From positions 211,649-275,648 of the forward strand of contig NZ_FOEE01000007.1 of the NCBI RefSeq assembly GCF_900110555.1: 64,000 bases of DNA, read 5' to 3'. The translations under genes and the position numbers were made by a program. The notes below the pieces were generated by a model, which was not told the origin of the DNA, searched no databases, and saw nothing but the letters and a program-made list of their open reading frames with translations. Shown in pieces: positions 19,129 through 26,298 of the stretch; within the stretch, counting starts at the first letter, position 1; the number at the start of each line of letters is the position of its first letter. The DNA is from Trujillonella endophytica (GTDB lineage Bacteria; Actinomycetota; Actinomycetes; Mycobacteriales; Geodermatophilaceae).

Positions 19129-20994
19129 TCACCCGGTGAGGTCGAACTCGGGACGACCGGTGCCCGAGGGGACGACGCCGGCCGCGGTGAGCACGTACCG
19201 CATCACGTCGGCGAACACGGGCGCGGCGACCTGGCCGCCCTCGGCCGAGCTGGTCGGGCGCTCGAGGTCGACCGCGACGACGTACTGCGGGTCGTCGGCG
19301 GGAGCGAAGCCGACGAACGTGGTCACGTAGCCGCCGCCGGTGTAGCAGCCGCACTCGGGGTTGGCCCGCTGGGCGGTGCCGGTCTTGCCGGCGACGCGGA
19401 AGCCGTCGACCTCGCCGAGGGGCGCCGTGCCGCCGGGGCCGACGACCGCCTCGAGCATGTAGGCGAGGTCGGCCGCGGTCTCCTCGCCGATCACCCGGGT
19501 GGGCTGCGGGCGCTCGGCCGGGGTCACGGTGCCGTCGGCCGCGGTGACCGAGGAGACCAGGCGGGGGTCGATGCGGACGCCGCCGTTGGCGATCGCCTGG
19601 TAGACCGAGGCCATCTGCAGGGTGGTGACCGAGACGCCCTGCCCGATGGGAACGTTCGCCGCGCGGCTCGCCGTCCAGTCCTCGGCGGGCTCGAGGATGC
19701 CGGCGCTCTCGCCGGGCAGCTCGATGCCGGTCCTCCCGCCGATCCCGAACGCCCGCAGGTACTCCTCGAGGCGCTCGTCGCCCAGCTGGCGGGCCAGCAT
19801 GATCGTGCCGACGTTGCTGGACTTGGCGAGGATGCCGGTCACCGTCCAGTCGACCGGCTCGTGGTCGTGGGCGTCGGTGACGACGACGTCGCCGGCCTGG
19901 ATGTGTCCCGGGACGGTCAGCACCGTCTCGGGAGTGGCCAGCCCCTCCTCGATCGCCCCGGCCAGCGTGACGGCCTTCATGACCGAGCCGGGCTCGAACA
20001 CCTGGGAGACCACGGGGTTGCCGAGGAGGTCGGGGTCGGTGCTGCGGGCCGCTCCGGGGTCGTAGCCGGGGCAGCTGCCCATCGCGACGACCTCACCGGT
20101 GTGCACGTCGAGGACGACGGCGGAGGCGCGCGTGGTCGCGCCGTCGGAGCAGGCCTGCGCCAGCCGCTGCTCCATGACGAACTGGACGTCGGCGTCGAGG
20201 GTCAGCCGGACCGTGCCGCCGTCGACGGCCGGCGTCGACTCGTCGATGCCCGAGGGGATGGGATTGCCGCCGCTGCCGACCTCCACGCGCCGCTCGCCGT
20301 CGGTGCCGGCCAGCTGCTCGTCGAAGCGCTGCTCGATCCCGGCCAGCCCGGCGCCGTCCCGGCCGACGAAGCCGACCACCTGGCCCCCGACGGATCCGGC
20401 CGGGTACAGGCGCACCGGCTCGTCCTCGAAGCGGATGCCGGGCAGCTCGAGCTCCTCGATGGCGCCGACGGTCTCGGTGCTGACCTGGTGGGCCAGCTGC
20501 ACGTACCGGCCGTCGCGCGAGAGCAGCTCGGTGAGGTCGGACACGGGGACGTCGAGCAGGGTCGTCAGTGCCAGCGCCGTCCGCTGCGGATCGCTGACGA
20601 GCAGCGGATCGGCGACGACGAGCGAGGCGGCCACGGTGTAGGCGAGGGGATCGCCGTCGCGGTCGAGGACCTGCCCGCGCAGCGCGGCGATGTCGTCGGT
20701 GCGCAGCCGGGCCTGGGACGCGGCCTCGGCGTACTCCCCGCCGTCGACCCCTTGGAGCAGCACCAGCTTGCCGGTGACCAGCAGGAGCGCGGCGGCGATG
20801 AAGGCCATGCCGACCCGCAGGCCGCGCGCGGGCAGCACGGGGAGCGTGGCGCGGCGGCGGCGGCCGGCGGCGCGGCGGGGCACGAAGGCGCCGGTCGCCC
20901 GCGGGGACTCGGGCGCGCCGGTGCGCGGGGCGCGCCGCGGAGCGGGGCGGTCGCCGGCCCGCCGGCCGGGGGGCGGGCGGTGCGGGGAGGACAC
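19129..20994 (-). CDS. ftsI: Septal penicillin-binding protein FtsI/PbpB
   Basis: Class B transpeptidase that crosslinks septal peptidoglycan with FtsW. The 621-aa product has an Arg/Pro-rich cytoplasmic tail of about 55 residues, one membrane helix (VGMAFIAAALLLVTGKLVLL) and a dimerisation domain. The transpeptidase domain has SVMK with the nucleophile at S337, SSN in LAKSSNVGT, and KTG at residues 537-539. A short Cys-containing insert (PECGCYTGGG) follows KTG. There are no PASTA domains. The GTG at 20994 lies two bases after the ftsL stop. Confidence 0.95.
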   Translation of the reverse strand: MSSPHRPPPGRRAGDRPAPRRAPRTGAPESPRATGAFVPRRAAGRRRRATLPVLPARGLRVGMAFIAAALLLVTGKLVLLQGVDGGEYAEAASQARLRTDDIAALRGQVLDRDGDPLAYTVAASLVVADPLLVSDPQRTALALTTLLDVPVSDLTELLSRDGRYVQLAHQVSTETVGAIEELELPGIRFEDEPVRLYPAGSVGGQVVGFVGRDGAGLAGIEQRFDEQLAGTDGERRVEVGSGGNPIPSGIDESTPAVDGGTVRLTLDADVQFVMEQRLAQACSDGATTRASAVVLDVHTGEVVAMGSCPGYDPGAARSTDPDLLGNPVVSQVFEPGSVMKAVTLAGAIEEGLATPETVLTVPGHIQAGDVVVTDAHDHEPVDWTVTGILAKSSNVGTIMLARQLGDERLEEYLRAFGIGGRTGIELPGESAGILEPAEDWTASRAANVPIGQGVSVTTLQMASVYQAIANGGVRIDPRLVSSVTAADGTVTPAERPQPTRVIGEETAADLAYMLEAVVGPGGTAPLGEVDGFRVAGKTGTAQRANPECGCYTGGGYVTTFVGFAPADDPQYVVAVDLERPTSSAEGGQVAAPVFADVMRYVLTAAGVVPSGTGRPEFDLTG

Positions 20995-20996
20995 GC

Positions 20997-21740
20997 TCAG
21001 CCCCCGGCGCCGGGCGGCGGGACCGGCGGCGGCGGGGCCTCGGCGGGCACCGGGACGCCGCGCAGCGTCCCGGTCCCGTCCGGGGCGAGGACGAGGTGAC
21101 CGGCGGTCCCGGCGGGGACGAGCCCCGCCGCCGCCGCGGCCTCCGCCAGCGCGGCCGGCGTGCCCGCGGCGATCACCTGCTGCTCCAGCCGCTCGAGCCG
21201 CTGGACGCGCTCGACGTTCTCCGCGCGCTGCTCGGTGGCGTTCAGCGAGTTCACCGCGATCGCCGTGTTGAGGAACAGCAGGGCCAGCGTCGTGCCCAGC
21301 AGCAGGCCCACGATCAGGAGCACGAACGGGGCGCGGCGCCCGGTGCCCGCGCCCACCACCGACCGGCGGCGCGGCTCGGCCACGACGGGTGCCGGCGCCT
21401 CGCGCGGGACCGGGCGCGAGGGGCGGGTGCGCAGCGCACCGGCCCGCACGGGGGCGGTGTGCGCGCGCCCCCGGACCGGGGCCACCGCCGGCCGCGGGCC
21501 GGTGGCCGGCCGCGGCGCGGGGGTGGCGGGGGTGGCGGCCTCGGGGGTGGGCCGGGGCGCCGCGGGGCGGGCGGCGGCCGCGCGGGGCGTACCGCTGCGG
21601 GGCGTGCCGGAGCGGGGCGTGCCCGAGCGGGGCGTGCCGGTGCGGGGCGTGCCGGTGCGCGGTGCCGGGCGCGCCGCCCGCGGGCTGCCGGAACGGGCGC
21701 CGTCGTCCTCGGGCCGGGGCGCCCGTGCCGCCGCGCTCAT
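20997..21740 (-). CDS. ftsL: FtsL-like divisome protein with long repetitive cytoplasmic tail
   Basis: A 247-aa bitopic protein in the ftsL position between rsmH and ftsI. The single membrane helix ([19 protein letters not shown]) is followed by an Asn/Glu/Arg-rich coiled coil ([20 protein letters not shown]), as expected for FtsL, which pairs with FtsB and FtsQ. The cytoplasmic N-terminus, about 135 residues, is much longer than in classical FtsL and is dominated by Pro, Arg and Ala. It includes a five-unit [10 protein letters not shown] repeat at about residues 27-52. A Pro-rich tail ends the protein. The ATG overlaps the rsmH stop by four bases. Confidence 0.85.
   Translation of the reverse strand: MSAAARAPRPEDDGARSGSPRAARPAPRTGTPRTGTPRSGTPRSGTPRSGTPRAAAARPAAPRPTPEAATPATPAPRPATGPRPAVAPVRGRAHTAPVRAGALRTRPSRPVPREAPAPVVAEPRRRSVVGAGTGRRAPFVLLIVGLLLGTTLALLFLNTAIAVNSLNATEQRAENVERVQRLERLEQQVIAAGTPAALAEAAAAAGLVPAGTAGHLVLAPDGTGTLRGVPVPAEAPPPPVPPPGAGG
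21586..21660 (-). repeat. Five tandem 15-bp units within ftsL
   Basis: Units of the form GGCGTGCCGGAGCGG (plus-strand reading) repeat five times in register. They encode a pentapeptide Gly-Thr-Pro-Arg-Ser/Thr tract in the cytoplasmic tail of FtsL. Copy number is likely to vary between strains. Confidence 0.9.
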
Positions 21741-22699
21741 GCCGCCCGCCGGACCCGCTCGGCCGCGCGGACGCGCGCCGAGGCCGACCGCGGGTTGGCC
21801 GCCACCTCGGCGTCCGACGGCGCCTCGCCGCCGCGCGTGACCAGCCGCAGGACGGGGGCCAGCTCGGGCACGGGCACCGGGAACTCGGGCGGGGTCCGGT
21901 CGGCGGCGCCGGCGGCCAGCACCTGCTTGACGATCCGGTCCTCGAGGGAGTGGAACGTGATGACGACGACGCGACCGCCCACGGCCAGCGCGTCCAGGGC
22001 GGCCGGGAGCGCGCGCTCGAGCACGCCGAGCTCGTCGTTGACCTCGATGCGCAGCGCCTGGAAGGTCCGCTTGGCGGGGTGGCCCCCGGTGCGCCGCGTG
22101 GCCGCCGGGATGGCGGAGCGCACGAGCTCGGCCAGCCGGGCGGTCCGCGTGAAGGGCTCGCGGCGGCGCTCCCGCTCGATGGCCGAGGCGATCCGGCCGG
22201 CGAAGCGCTCCTCGCCGTAGACCCGCAGCACGCGGGCGAGCTCGCCGGCGCTGTAGGTGTTCACCACGTCGGCGGCGGTGCGGCCGACGGTGGGGTCCAT
22301 GCGCATGTCGAGGGGGGCGTCGGCGGAGTAGCTGAACCCGCGGTCGGGGCGGTCCAGCTGCAGGGAGGAGACGCCGAGGTCGAACAGGATGCCCTGGACC
22401 TCGTCGATCCCGAGGGAGTCGAGCACCTGCGGCAGCTCGTCGAAGACGGCCGGCACGAGGGTGGCGCGGTCGGCGTGACCGGCGGCGGCGATCCGGCGGG
22501 CGGCCTCCGCGCGGGCGTCGGGGTCGCGGTCCAGGCCGATCAGGCGGAGCCCCGGATGGGCGTCGAGCATCGCGAGGGAGTGACCGGCGAGCCCGAGCGT
22601 GGCGTCGACGAGCACGGCCCCGGGGGCGGCGCAGGCGGGAGCGAGCAGCTCGGTCACGCGCTCGAGGAGCACGGGGACGTGCACCGCGCTGCTGCTCAT
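21737..22699 (-). CDS. rsmH: 16S rRNA (cytosine1402-N4)-methyltransferase
   Basis: Methylates C1402 in the decoding centre of 16S rRNA using S-adenosylmethionine. The 320-aa product begins [15 protein letters not shown] and has the SAM-binding motif [13 protein letters not shown], the substrate-loop motifs [20 protein letters not shown] and PLDMRMDP, and the C-terminal [12 protein letters not shown]. This is the usual second gene of the dcw cluster. It is separated from mraZ by a 369-bp non-coding region full of hairpins. Confidence 0.97.
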   Translation of the reverse strand: MSSSAVHVPVLLERVTELLAPACAAPGAVLVDATLGLAGHSLAMLDAHPGLRLIGLDRDPDARAEAARRIAAAGHADRATLVPAVFDELPQVLDSLGIDEVQGILFDLGVSSLQLDRPDRGFSYSADAPLDMRMDPTVGRTAADVVNTYSAGELARVLRVYGEERFAGRIASAIERERRREPFTRTARLAELVRSAIPAATRRTGGHPAKRTFQALRIEVNDELGVLERALPAALDALAVGGRVVVITFHSLEDRIVKQVLAAGAADRTPPEFPVPVPELAPVLRLVTRGGEAPSDAEVAANPRSASARVRAAERVRRAA

Positions 22700-22855
22700 C
22701 GTCGACTGCTCCTCGAACGGGTCGTGTGCGGGCTCGTCCCATGGTGGCGCGGAGCGCGGCGTCGGCGGGGTCAGCGGCCGGGCGGGTCGCGGATCGGCTG
22801 GTGCCGGTGGGGCCTGAGGTGCAGGGGGCGGTCTCGGGCGCCCCGCGGAGCGTTC

Positions 22856-23031
22856 GCCTGGCGCCGGGGAAGTGCGTCAGGAGGGGCTCCGCGGGGGCGC
22901 CGGAGTCCGCCGGGGTCCGGCCGGGGCCGGATCGCGACGTGCCGAGGGAAGTCGGCGGGCTCCGCGGGAGGACCGAGTCGCGGGGAAGGCGACTCGGGCC
23001 GGGCCGGTCGAGCCGCAGGGAAGACGGCTCG
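22856..23031 (-). ncRNA. Chain of hairpins with a shared CUUCCC loop in the mraZ-rsmH interval
   Basis: The 369-bp interval (22700-23068) holds no convincing gene. Read as mraZ-rsmH transcript, it forms at least four stem-loops. Stems are 23009-23015/23025-23031 (7 bp), 22973-22981/22989-22997 (9 bp, perfect), 22941-22945/22952-22956 (5 bp) and 22857-22864/22874-22881 (one mismatch). Every loop contains CUUCCC (GGGAAG on the plus strand) although the stem sequences differ. Different stems around a constant loop suggest a structured RNA, possibly a protein-binding array. The type label is tentative; it could also be DNA-level repeats. Confidence 0.55.
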
Positions 23032-23068
23032 GTCGGGGGGTGCGGAGGAAGTCGCTGGGCGGTGCGGC

Positions 23069-23503
23069 TCAGGACAGGGTCGGCATCCCCTCGCTCTCCA
23101 TCGCGGCGTAGGCGGCTTCCTGCTCGGCCACGTAGGAGTCCCACATGGCGGCGTCCCAGATCTCGAACCGGGTGTCGACGCCGACGACGACGACGTCCCG
23201 GTCCAGGCCGGCGTACTCGCGCAGGCTCGCCGGGATGGTGATGCGGCCGGTCTTGTCGGGCTCGACCTCGACCATCGAGCCGAAGCTCATGCGGGCCCGC
23301 ATGCGGGCCTCGGCGGTGTCGGACGGCGCCATGGCGGCGGCGGTGCGGCTCTGCTCGGCGACCCGGGCCATGGTGAGGCCGTAGACGCAGCGCTCCTGGC
23401 CCTTCTTGATCACCATGCCGTCGCCCACGAGGTCGCGGAAGCGGACGGGGAGCGCGAGCCGGCCCTTCTCGTCGAGGCGCAACGGGTAGCTGCCGACGAA
23501 CAC
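23069..23503 (-). CDS. mraZ: Transcriptional regulator MraZ
   Basis: DNA-binding regulator of the dcw cluster with two SpoVT/AbrB-like half domains. The 144-aa product begins MFVGSYPLRLDEKGRLALP, repeats the DxKGR-type motif as EVEPDKTGRITIPASLREYAGL, and ends with an acidic tail. The GTG at 23503 is preceded by GGGGGAGGTGG. A ladder of GTGGG boxes overlaps its own -10 region, which implies autoregulation as known for other MraZ proteins. It is the first gene of the division cluster here. Confidence 0.95.
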   Translation of the reverse strand: MFVGSYPLRLDEKGRLALPVRFRDLVGDGMVIKKGQERCVYGLTMARVAEQSRTAAAMAPSDTAEARMRARMSFGSMVEVEPDKTGRITIPASLREYAGLDRDVVVVGVDTRFEIWDAAMWDSYVAEQEAAYAAMESEGMPTLS

Positions 23504-23562
23504 CGGACCACCTCCCCCATGTCGTCCTCCCTGACTTCCCGCGGGGACCCGGGACGGGCCCT

Positions 23563-23612
23563 ACCTCCCCACCGGGCCACACAGTAACCCACTGGCCCCC
23601 ACTGGACACCAC
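23563..23612 (-). promoter_or_regulatory. mraZ operator: five GTGG(G) boxes in a 10-bp ladder
   Basis: On the minus strand five consecutive 10-bp units begin GTGGT, GTGGG, GTGGG, GTGTG and GTGGG. MraZ proteins elsewhere bind TGGGN repeats spaced by five bases, the same period. TACTGT (23581-23586) lies inside the ladder and fits a -10 for mraZ, with the start of transcription near 23574. Confidence 0.7.
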
Positions 23613-23736
23613 CTGACGCCATGTCGTGACCGCTTTCCCCCACCGGTCCCCGTGCAGGTCACCGGCCCGGCGCACGGTGCTGGCCGCCCGGACCCGGGGA
23701 CGCCGCCGCGGCCGCCCGGGCCCCCTCTGCCGGGCC

Positions 23737-23756
23737 CCCGATCCGGCCGGATCGGG
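23737..23756. repeat. 20-bp perfect palindrome between mraZ and moxR
   Basis: CCCGATCCGGCCGGATCGGG is perfectly self-complementary with no loop. A spacer-free palindrome in a divergent promoter region suits a dimeric regulator better than a terminator. No regulator is assigned. Confidence 0.6.
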
Positions 23757-23792
23757 CCCGGTGGAGCCCCGGAGGGCCGCCGCGGGGGCGGG

Positions 23793-23852
23793 GTGGGGGC
23801 GGGTGGGGGCGACCGTGGGGCGCGGTGGGGCCGGAGGTGGGGCGCGGTGGGG
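23793..23852 (+). promoter_or_regulatory. Second GTGGGG box array, facing moxR
   Basis: GTGGG begins at 23793, 23803, 23815, 23825, 23837 and 23847: three 22-bp units, each holding two boxes 10 bp apart. Orientation is opposite to the mraZ operator and points to moxR, about 140 bp downstream. It could be a second MraZ-binding site. The G-runs could also form a quadruplex. The rest of 23613-23989 shows no gene. Confidence 0.5.
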
Positions 23853-23977
23853 CCGGGGCGCGATTCCCGGGCGGAGGCGCTCCCCTACCGCGACCCTCCG
23901 CCGGCGTGCGGGCAGCACCGAGGATGCGGGGCCCGGGCCGCCGCGTCCGGGACCGGCCGCAGGTGGCCTCCGCCACG

Positions 23978-23983
23978 TACCGT
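23978..23983 (+). promoter_or_regulatory. -10 hexamer TACCGT of a leaderless moxR promoter
   Basis: TACCGT ends six bases before the GTG of moxR, and no Shine-Dalgarno is present. This supports the start at 23990 over longer in-frame starts. Confidence 0.55.
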
Positions 23984-23989
23984 GAGCCG

Positions 23990-24958
23990 GTGACCGACGT
24001 GTACCGGCCCGTCCCCGCGGTCGACGTCGCCGCCACCGGCGCCCGGATCGCCGCCGCCATGGAGCGCGTCGTGCGCGGCAAGAGCGACCTCGTCCGGCTG
24101 TCCCTGGTGGTGCTGCTGGCCGAGGGCCACCTACTGGTGGAGGACGTCCCCGGCGTCGGCAAGACGACGCTGGCCAAGGCGCTGGCCGGATCGATCGACG
24201 CCAGCGTGCGCCGCATCCAGTTCACCCCCGACCTGCTGCCGAGCGACGTGACCGGCGTGGCGGTGTACGACCAGGAGTCCCGCGAGTTCGAGTTCAAGCC
24301 GGGGGCGGTGTTCGCCAACGTCGTCGTCGCCGACGAGATCAACCGCGCCTCGCCCAAGACCCAGTCGGCGCTGCTGGAGTGCATGGAGGAGCGGCAGGTC
24401 ACCGTCGACGGCGTCAGCTACGAGCTGGCGCGGCCGTTCATGGTCGTGGCCACCCAGAACCCGATCGAGATGGAGGGCACCTATCCCCTCCCCGAGGCCC
24501 AGCGCGACCGCTTCACCGCGCGGGTGTCGATGGGCTACCCCGACCGGGACGCCGAGCTGGCCATGCTGGACGACCAGACCGGCATCGACCCGCTGAGCAC
24601 GCTGCGGCCGGTCGCCGACGCGGCCGCCATCCGCGACCTGGTCGCCGCGGTCGGCGAGCTGCACGTGTCCGAGGCGGTCCGCCGCTACGTCGTCGCCCTC
24701 GTCGAGGCGACCCGGCGCGCACCGGAGCTGCGACTGGGCGCCTCACCGCGCGCGGGCCTGCAGCTGCTGCGCACCGCCCGGGCCGCCGCGGCGCTGGCCG
24801 GCCGCGACCACGTGCTGCCCGACGACGTCCAGGCGATGGCCGTGCCGGTGCTCGCCCACCGGCTGCTGCTGTCCGCGGACTCGGCGGCCGCCCGGCGCAC
24901 CGGCGAGCAGGTGGTCACCGGTCTGCTGCGCACCACCCCCGTGCCCCGCGGGCGCTGA
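23990..24958 (+). CDS. MoxR-family AAA+ ATPase
   Basis: Chaperone-like ATPase of the kind encoded next to DUF58 and transglutaminase genes. The 322-aa product has the Walker A GVGKT (residues 55-59) in VEDVPGVGKTTLAKALAG, the MoxR segment RIQFTPDLLPSDVTG, Walker B VVVADEINRASPKTQSALLE and sensor motif VVATQNPIEMEGTYPLPEAQ. The start was set at the GTG preceded by TACCGT; the frame extends upstream but only through low-complexity sequence. The next gene begins two bases after its stop. The substrate is not predictable; the family often activates partner proteins with von Willebrand-type folds. Confidence 0.93.
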   Translation: MTDVYRPVPAVDVAATGARIAAAMERVVRGKSDLVRLSLVVLLAEGHLLVEDVPGVGKTTLAKALAGSIDASVRRIQFTPDLLPSDVTGVAVYDQESREFEFKPGAVFANVVVADEINRASPKTQSALLECMEERQVTVDGVSYELARPFMVVATQNPIEMEGTYPLPEAQRDRFTARVSMGYPDRDAELAMLDDQTGIDPLSTLRPVADAAAIRDLVAAVGELHVSEAVRRYVVALVEATRRAPELRLGASPRAGLQLLRTARAAAALAGRDHVLPDDVQAMAVPVLAHRLLLSADSAAARRTGEQVVTGLLRTTPVPRGR

Positions 24959-24960
24959 CC

Positions 24961-26298
24961 GTGGCGCGCGGGCCGGTCGGTGCGGCGCTGGCCTCGCTGA
25001 CCGTCCGCGGGCGATGCATGGTCGCCGTCGGGCTGACCCTGCTGGGGCTGGGCGCGCTGCTCGGTGAGCTGCCGCTGCTCCAGGTCGCCGTCTTCGTCCT
25101 GGCCCTGCCGCTGCTGTCCGCGCTGGGGGTGGCCCGGCGGCGGTTCCGGCTGTCCACCCGCCGCACGGTGACGCCGACCCGGGTGCCGCGCGGCGGCACG
25201 GCCGACGTCCTCCTCGAGGTCACCAACGCCGACCGGCGGGCGGGCGGGCTGTGGCTGCTGACGGAGCCGCTGCCGGTCGAGCTCGGCCCCGAGCCGACGT
25301 ACGTGCTGGAGCGGCTGGCCGCCGGCACCACCGCGGCGCTGCACTACCGGGCCTCGGGCTCCCGGCGGGGCCGCTACCGGCTCGGGCCGCTGCGGCTGCG
25401 GCTGGTCGACCCCTTCGGGCTGGTGACGCGTTCGGTGACCGGCACCGACGCCGCGGAGCTGCTCGTGGTGCCGCGCGTGCGGCCACTGGCGGCGGCCGGG
25501 CCGGCGGCCGGGGTCGGCGGCAACGGCGAGGGGGCCCGGCGCTCGATCGCCGTCCACGGCGAGGACGACGTCAGCACCCGCGCCTACCGGCACGGCGACG
25601 ACCTGCGGAAGGTGCACTGGCGGGCGACGGCGCGCACCGGCGAGCTGATGGTCCGGCTGGAGGAGCGCCCGTGGCGCTCCTCGGCCACCCTGCTGCTGGA
25701 CACCCGCGCCCGGGCCCACCTGATCGCCCCCTCCGGCACGCCGGCGGCCGCCGCCGGGGAGGGGCCGGGCGACAGCCTGGAGTGGCTGGTCGAGGCCGCG
25801 GCCTGCATCGGCACCGCCCTCACCGCCCGGGGCGCGGCGCTGCGGGTGCTCACCGACGCCGGCGAGCTCCCCGCCACCGATCCCCGCCGCGGGCTGGCCG
25901 CCGACGAGCTCCTCGACCGCCTCGCCGTCCTCCAGCCCTCGCGGCGCGCCGACCTGTCCGGCCTGGCCGAGCTCACCGCCCGGGCCGGCGGCGACGGCCC
26001 CGTGGTGGCCCTGCTCGGTGCCGTCGGCGCCGCGGACGTCGCCCCGCTCACCCGGGCCCGTACCGGCCCGGGGGCCGGCCTGGCCGTGCTCGTGGACGTC
26101 GGCGGGTACGCCGCCACGACCGGCGGCGCGCGGGCCCGCCGCTCCTCCTCCGAGGCCGCCCGCTCGGCTCTCGCCCAGCAGCGGGAGGAGGCCGTCGTCC
26201 TCCTGCGCGACGCCGGCTGGCGGGTGGTCGTCGCCCGGGCCGGGGCGCCCGTGGAGGAGGCGTGGGCGGCGCTCACGTCGACCGGGGTCCCGGCGTGA
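24961..26298 (+). CDS. DUF58 domain protein, membrane-anchored
   Basis: A 445-aa protein with two adjacent hydrophobic segments at about residues 20-55, then an extracellular or cytoplasmic beta-rich region. The DUF58 signature SRRGRYRLGPLRLRLVDPFG is followed by YRHGDDLRKVHWRATARTGE. DUF58 proteins are predicted to carry a vWA-like fold and to work with MoxR ATPases, consistent with the adjacent gene; the actual process is unknown. The start GTG at 24961 lies two bases after moxR, and the stop overlaps the next GTG. A cell-wall role is inferred from neighbours only. Confidence 0.88.
   Translation: MARGPVGAALASLTVRGRCMVAVGLTLLGLGALLGELPLLQVAVFVLALPLLSALGVARRRFRLSTRRTVTPTRVPRGGTADVLLEVTNADRRAGGLWLLTEPLPVELGPEPTYVLERLAAGTTAALHYRASGSRRGRYRLGPLRLRLVDPFGLVTRSVTGTDAAELLVVPRVRPLAAAGPAAGVGGNGEGARRSIAVHGEDDVSTRAYRHGDDLRKVHWRATARTGELMVRLEERPWRSSATLLLDTRARAHLIAPSGTPAAAAGEGPGDSLEWLVEAAACIGTALTARGAALRVLTDAGELPATDPRRGLAADELLDRLAVLQPSRRADLSGLAELTARAGGDGPVVALLGAVGAADVAPLTRARTGPGAGLAVLVDVGGYAATTGGARARRSSSEAARSALAQQREEAVVLLRDAGWRVVVARAGAPVEEAWAALTSTGVPA

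Noticed and set aside
17557..21099. 1180-aa plus-strand ORF over murE and ftsI
   Set aside because: It runs across four well-supported genes and the intergenic gap, with low-complexity His/Gly/Val/Asp sequence and no domain.
21586..21660. CRISPR-like short repeats
   Set aside because: The 15-bp units are contiguous with no spacers and lie in frame inside ftsL.
22872..23111. Small plus-strand ORF across the mraZ-rsmH interval
   Set aside because: It overlaps the end of mraZ antisense and the hairpin array, and encodes Arg/Gly-rich sequence without a domain.
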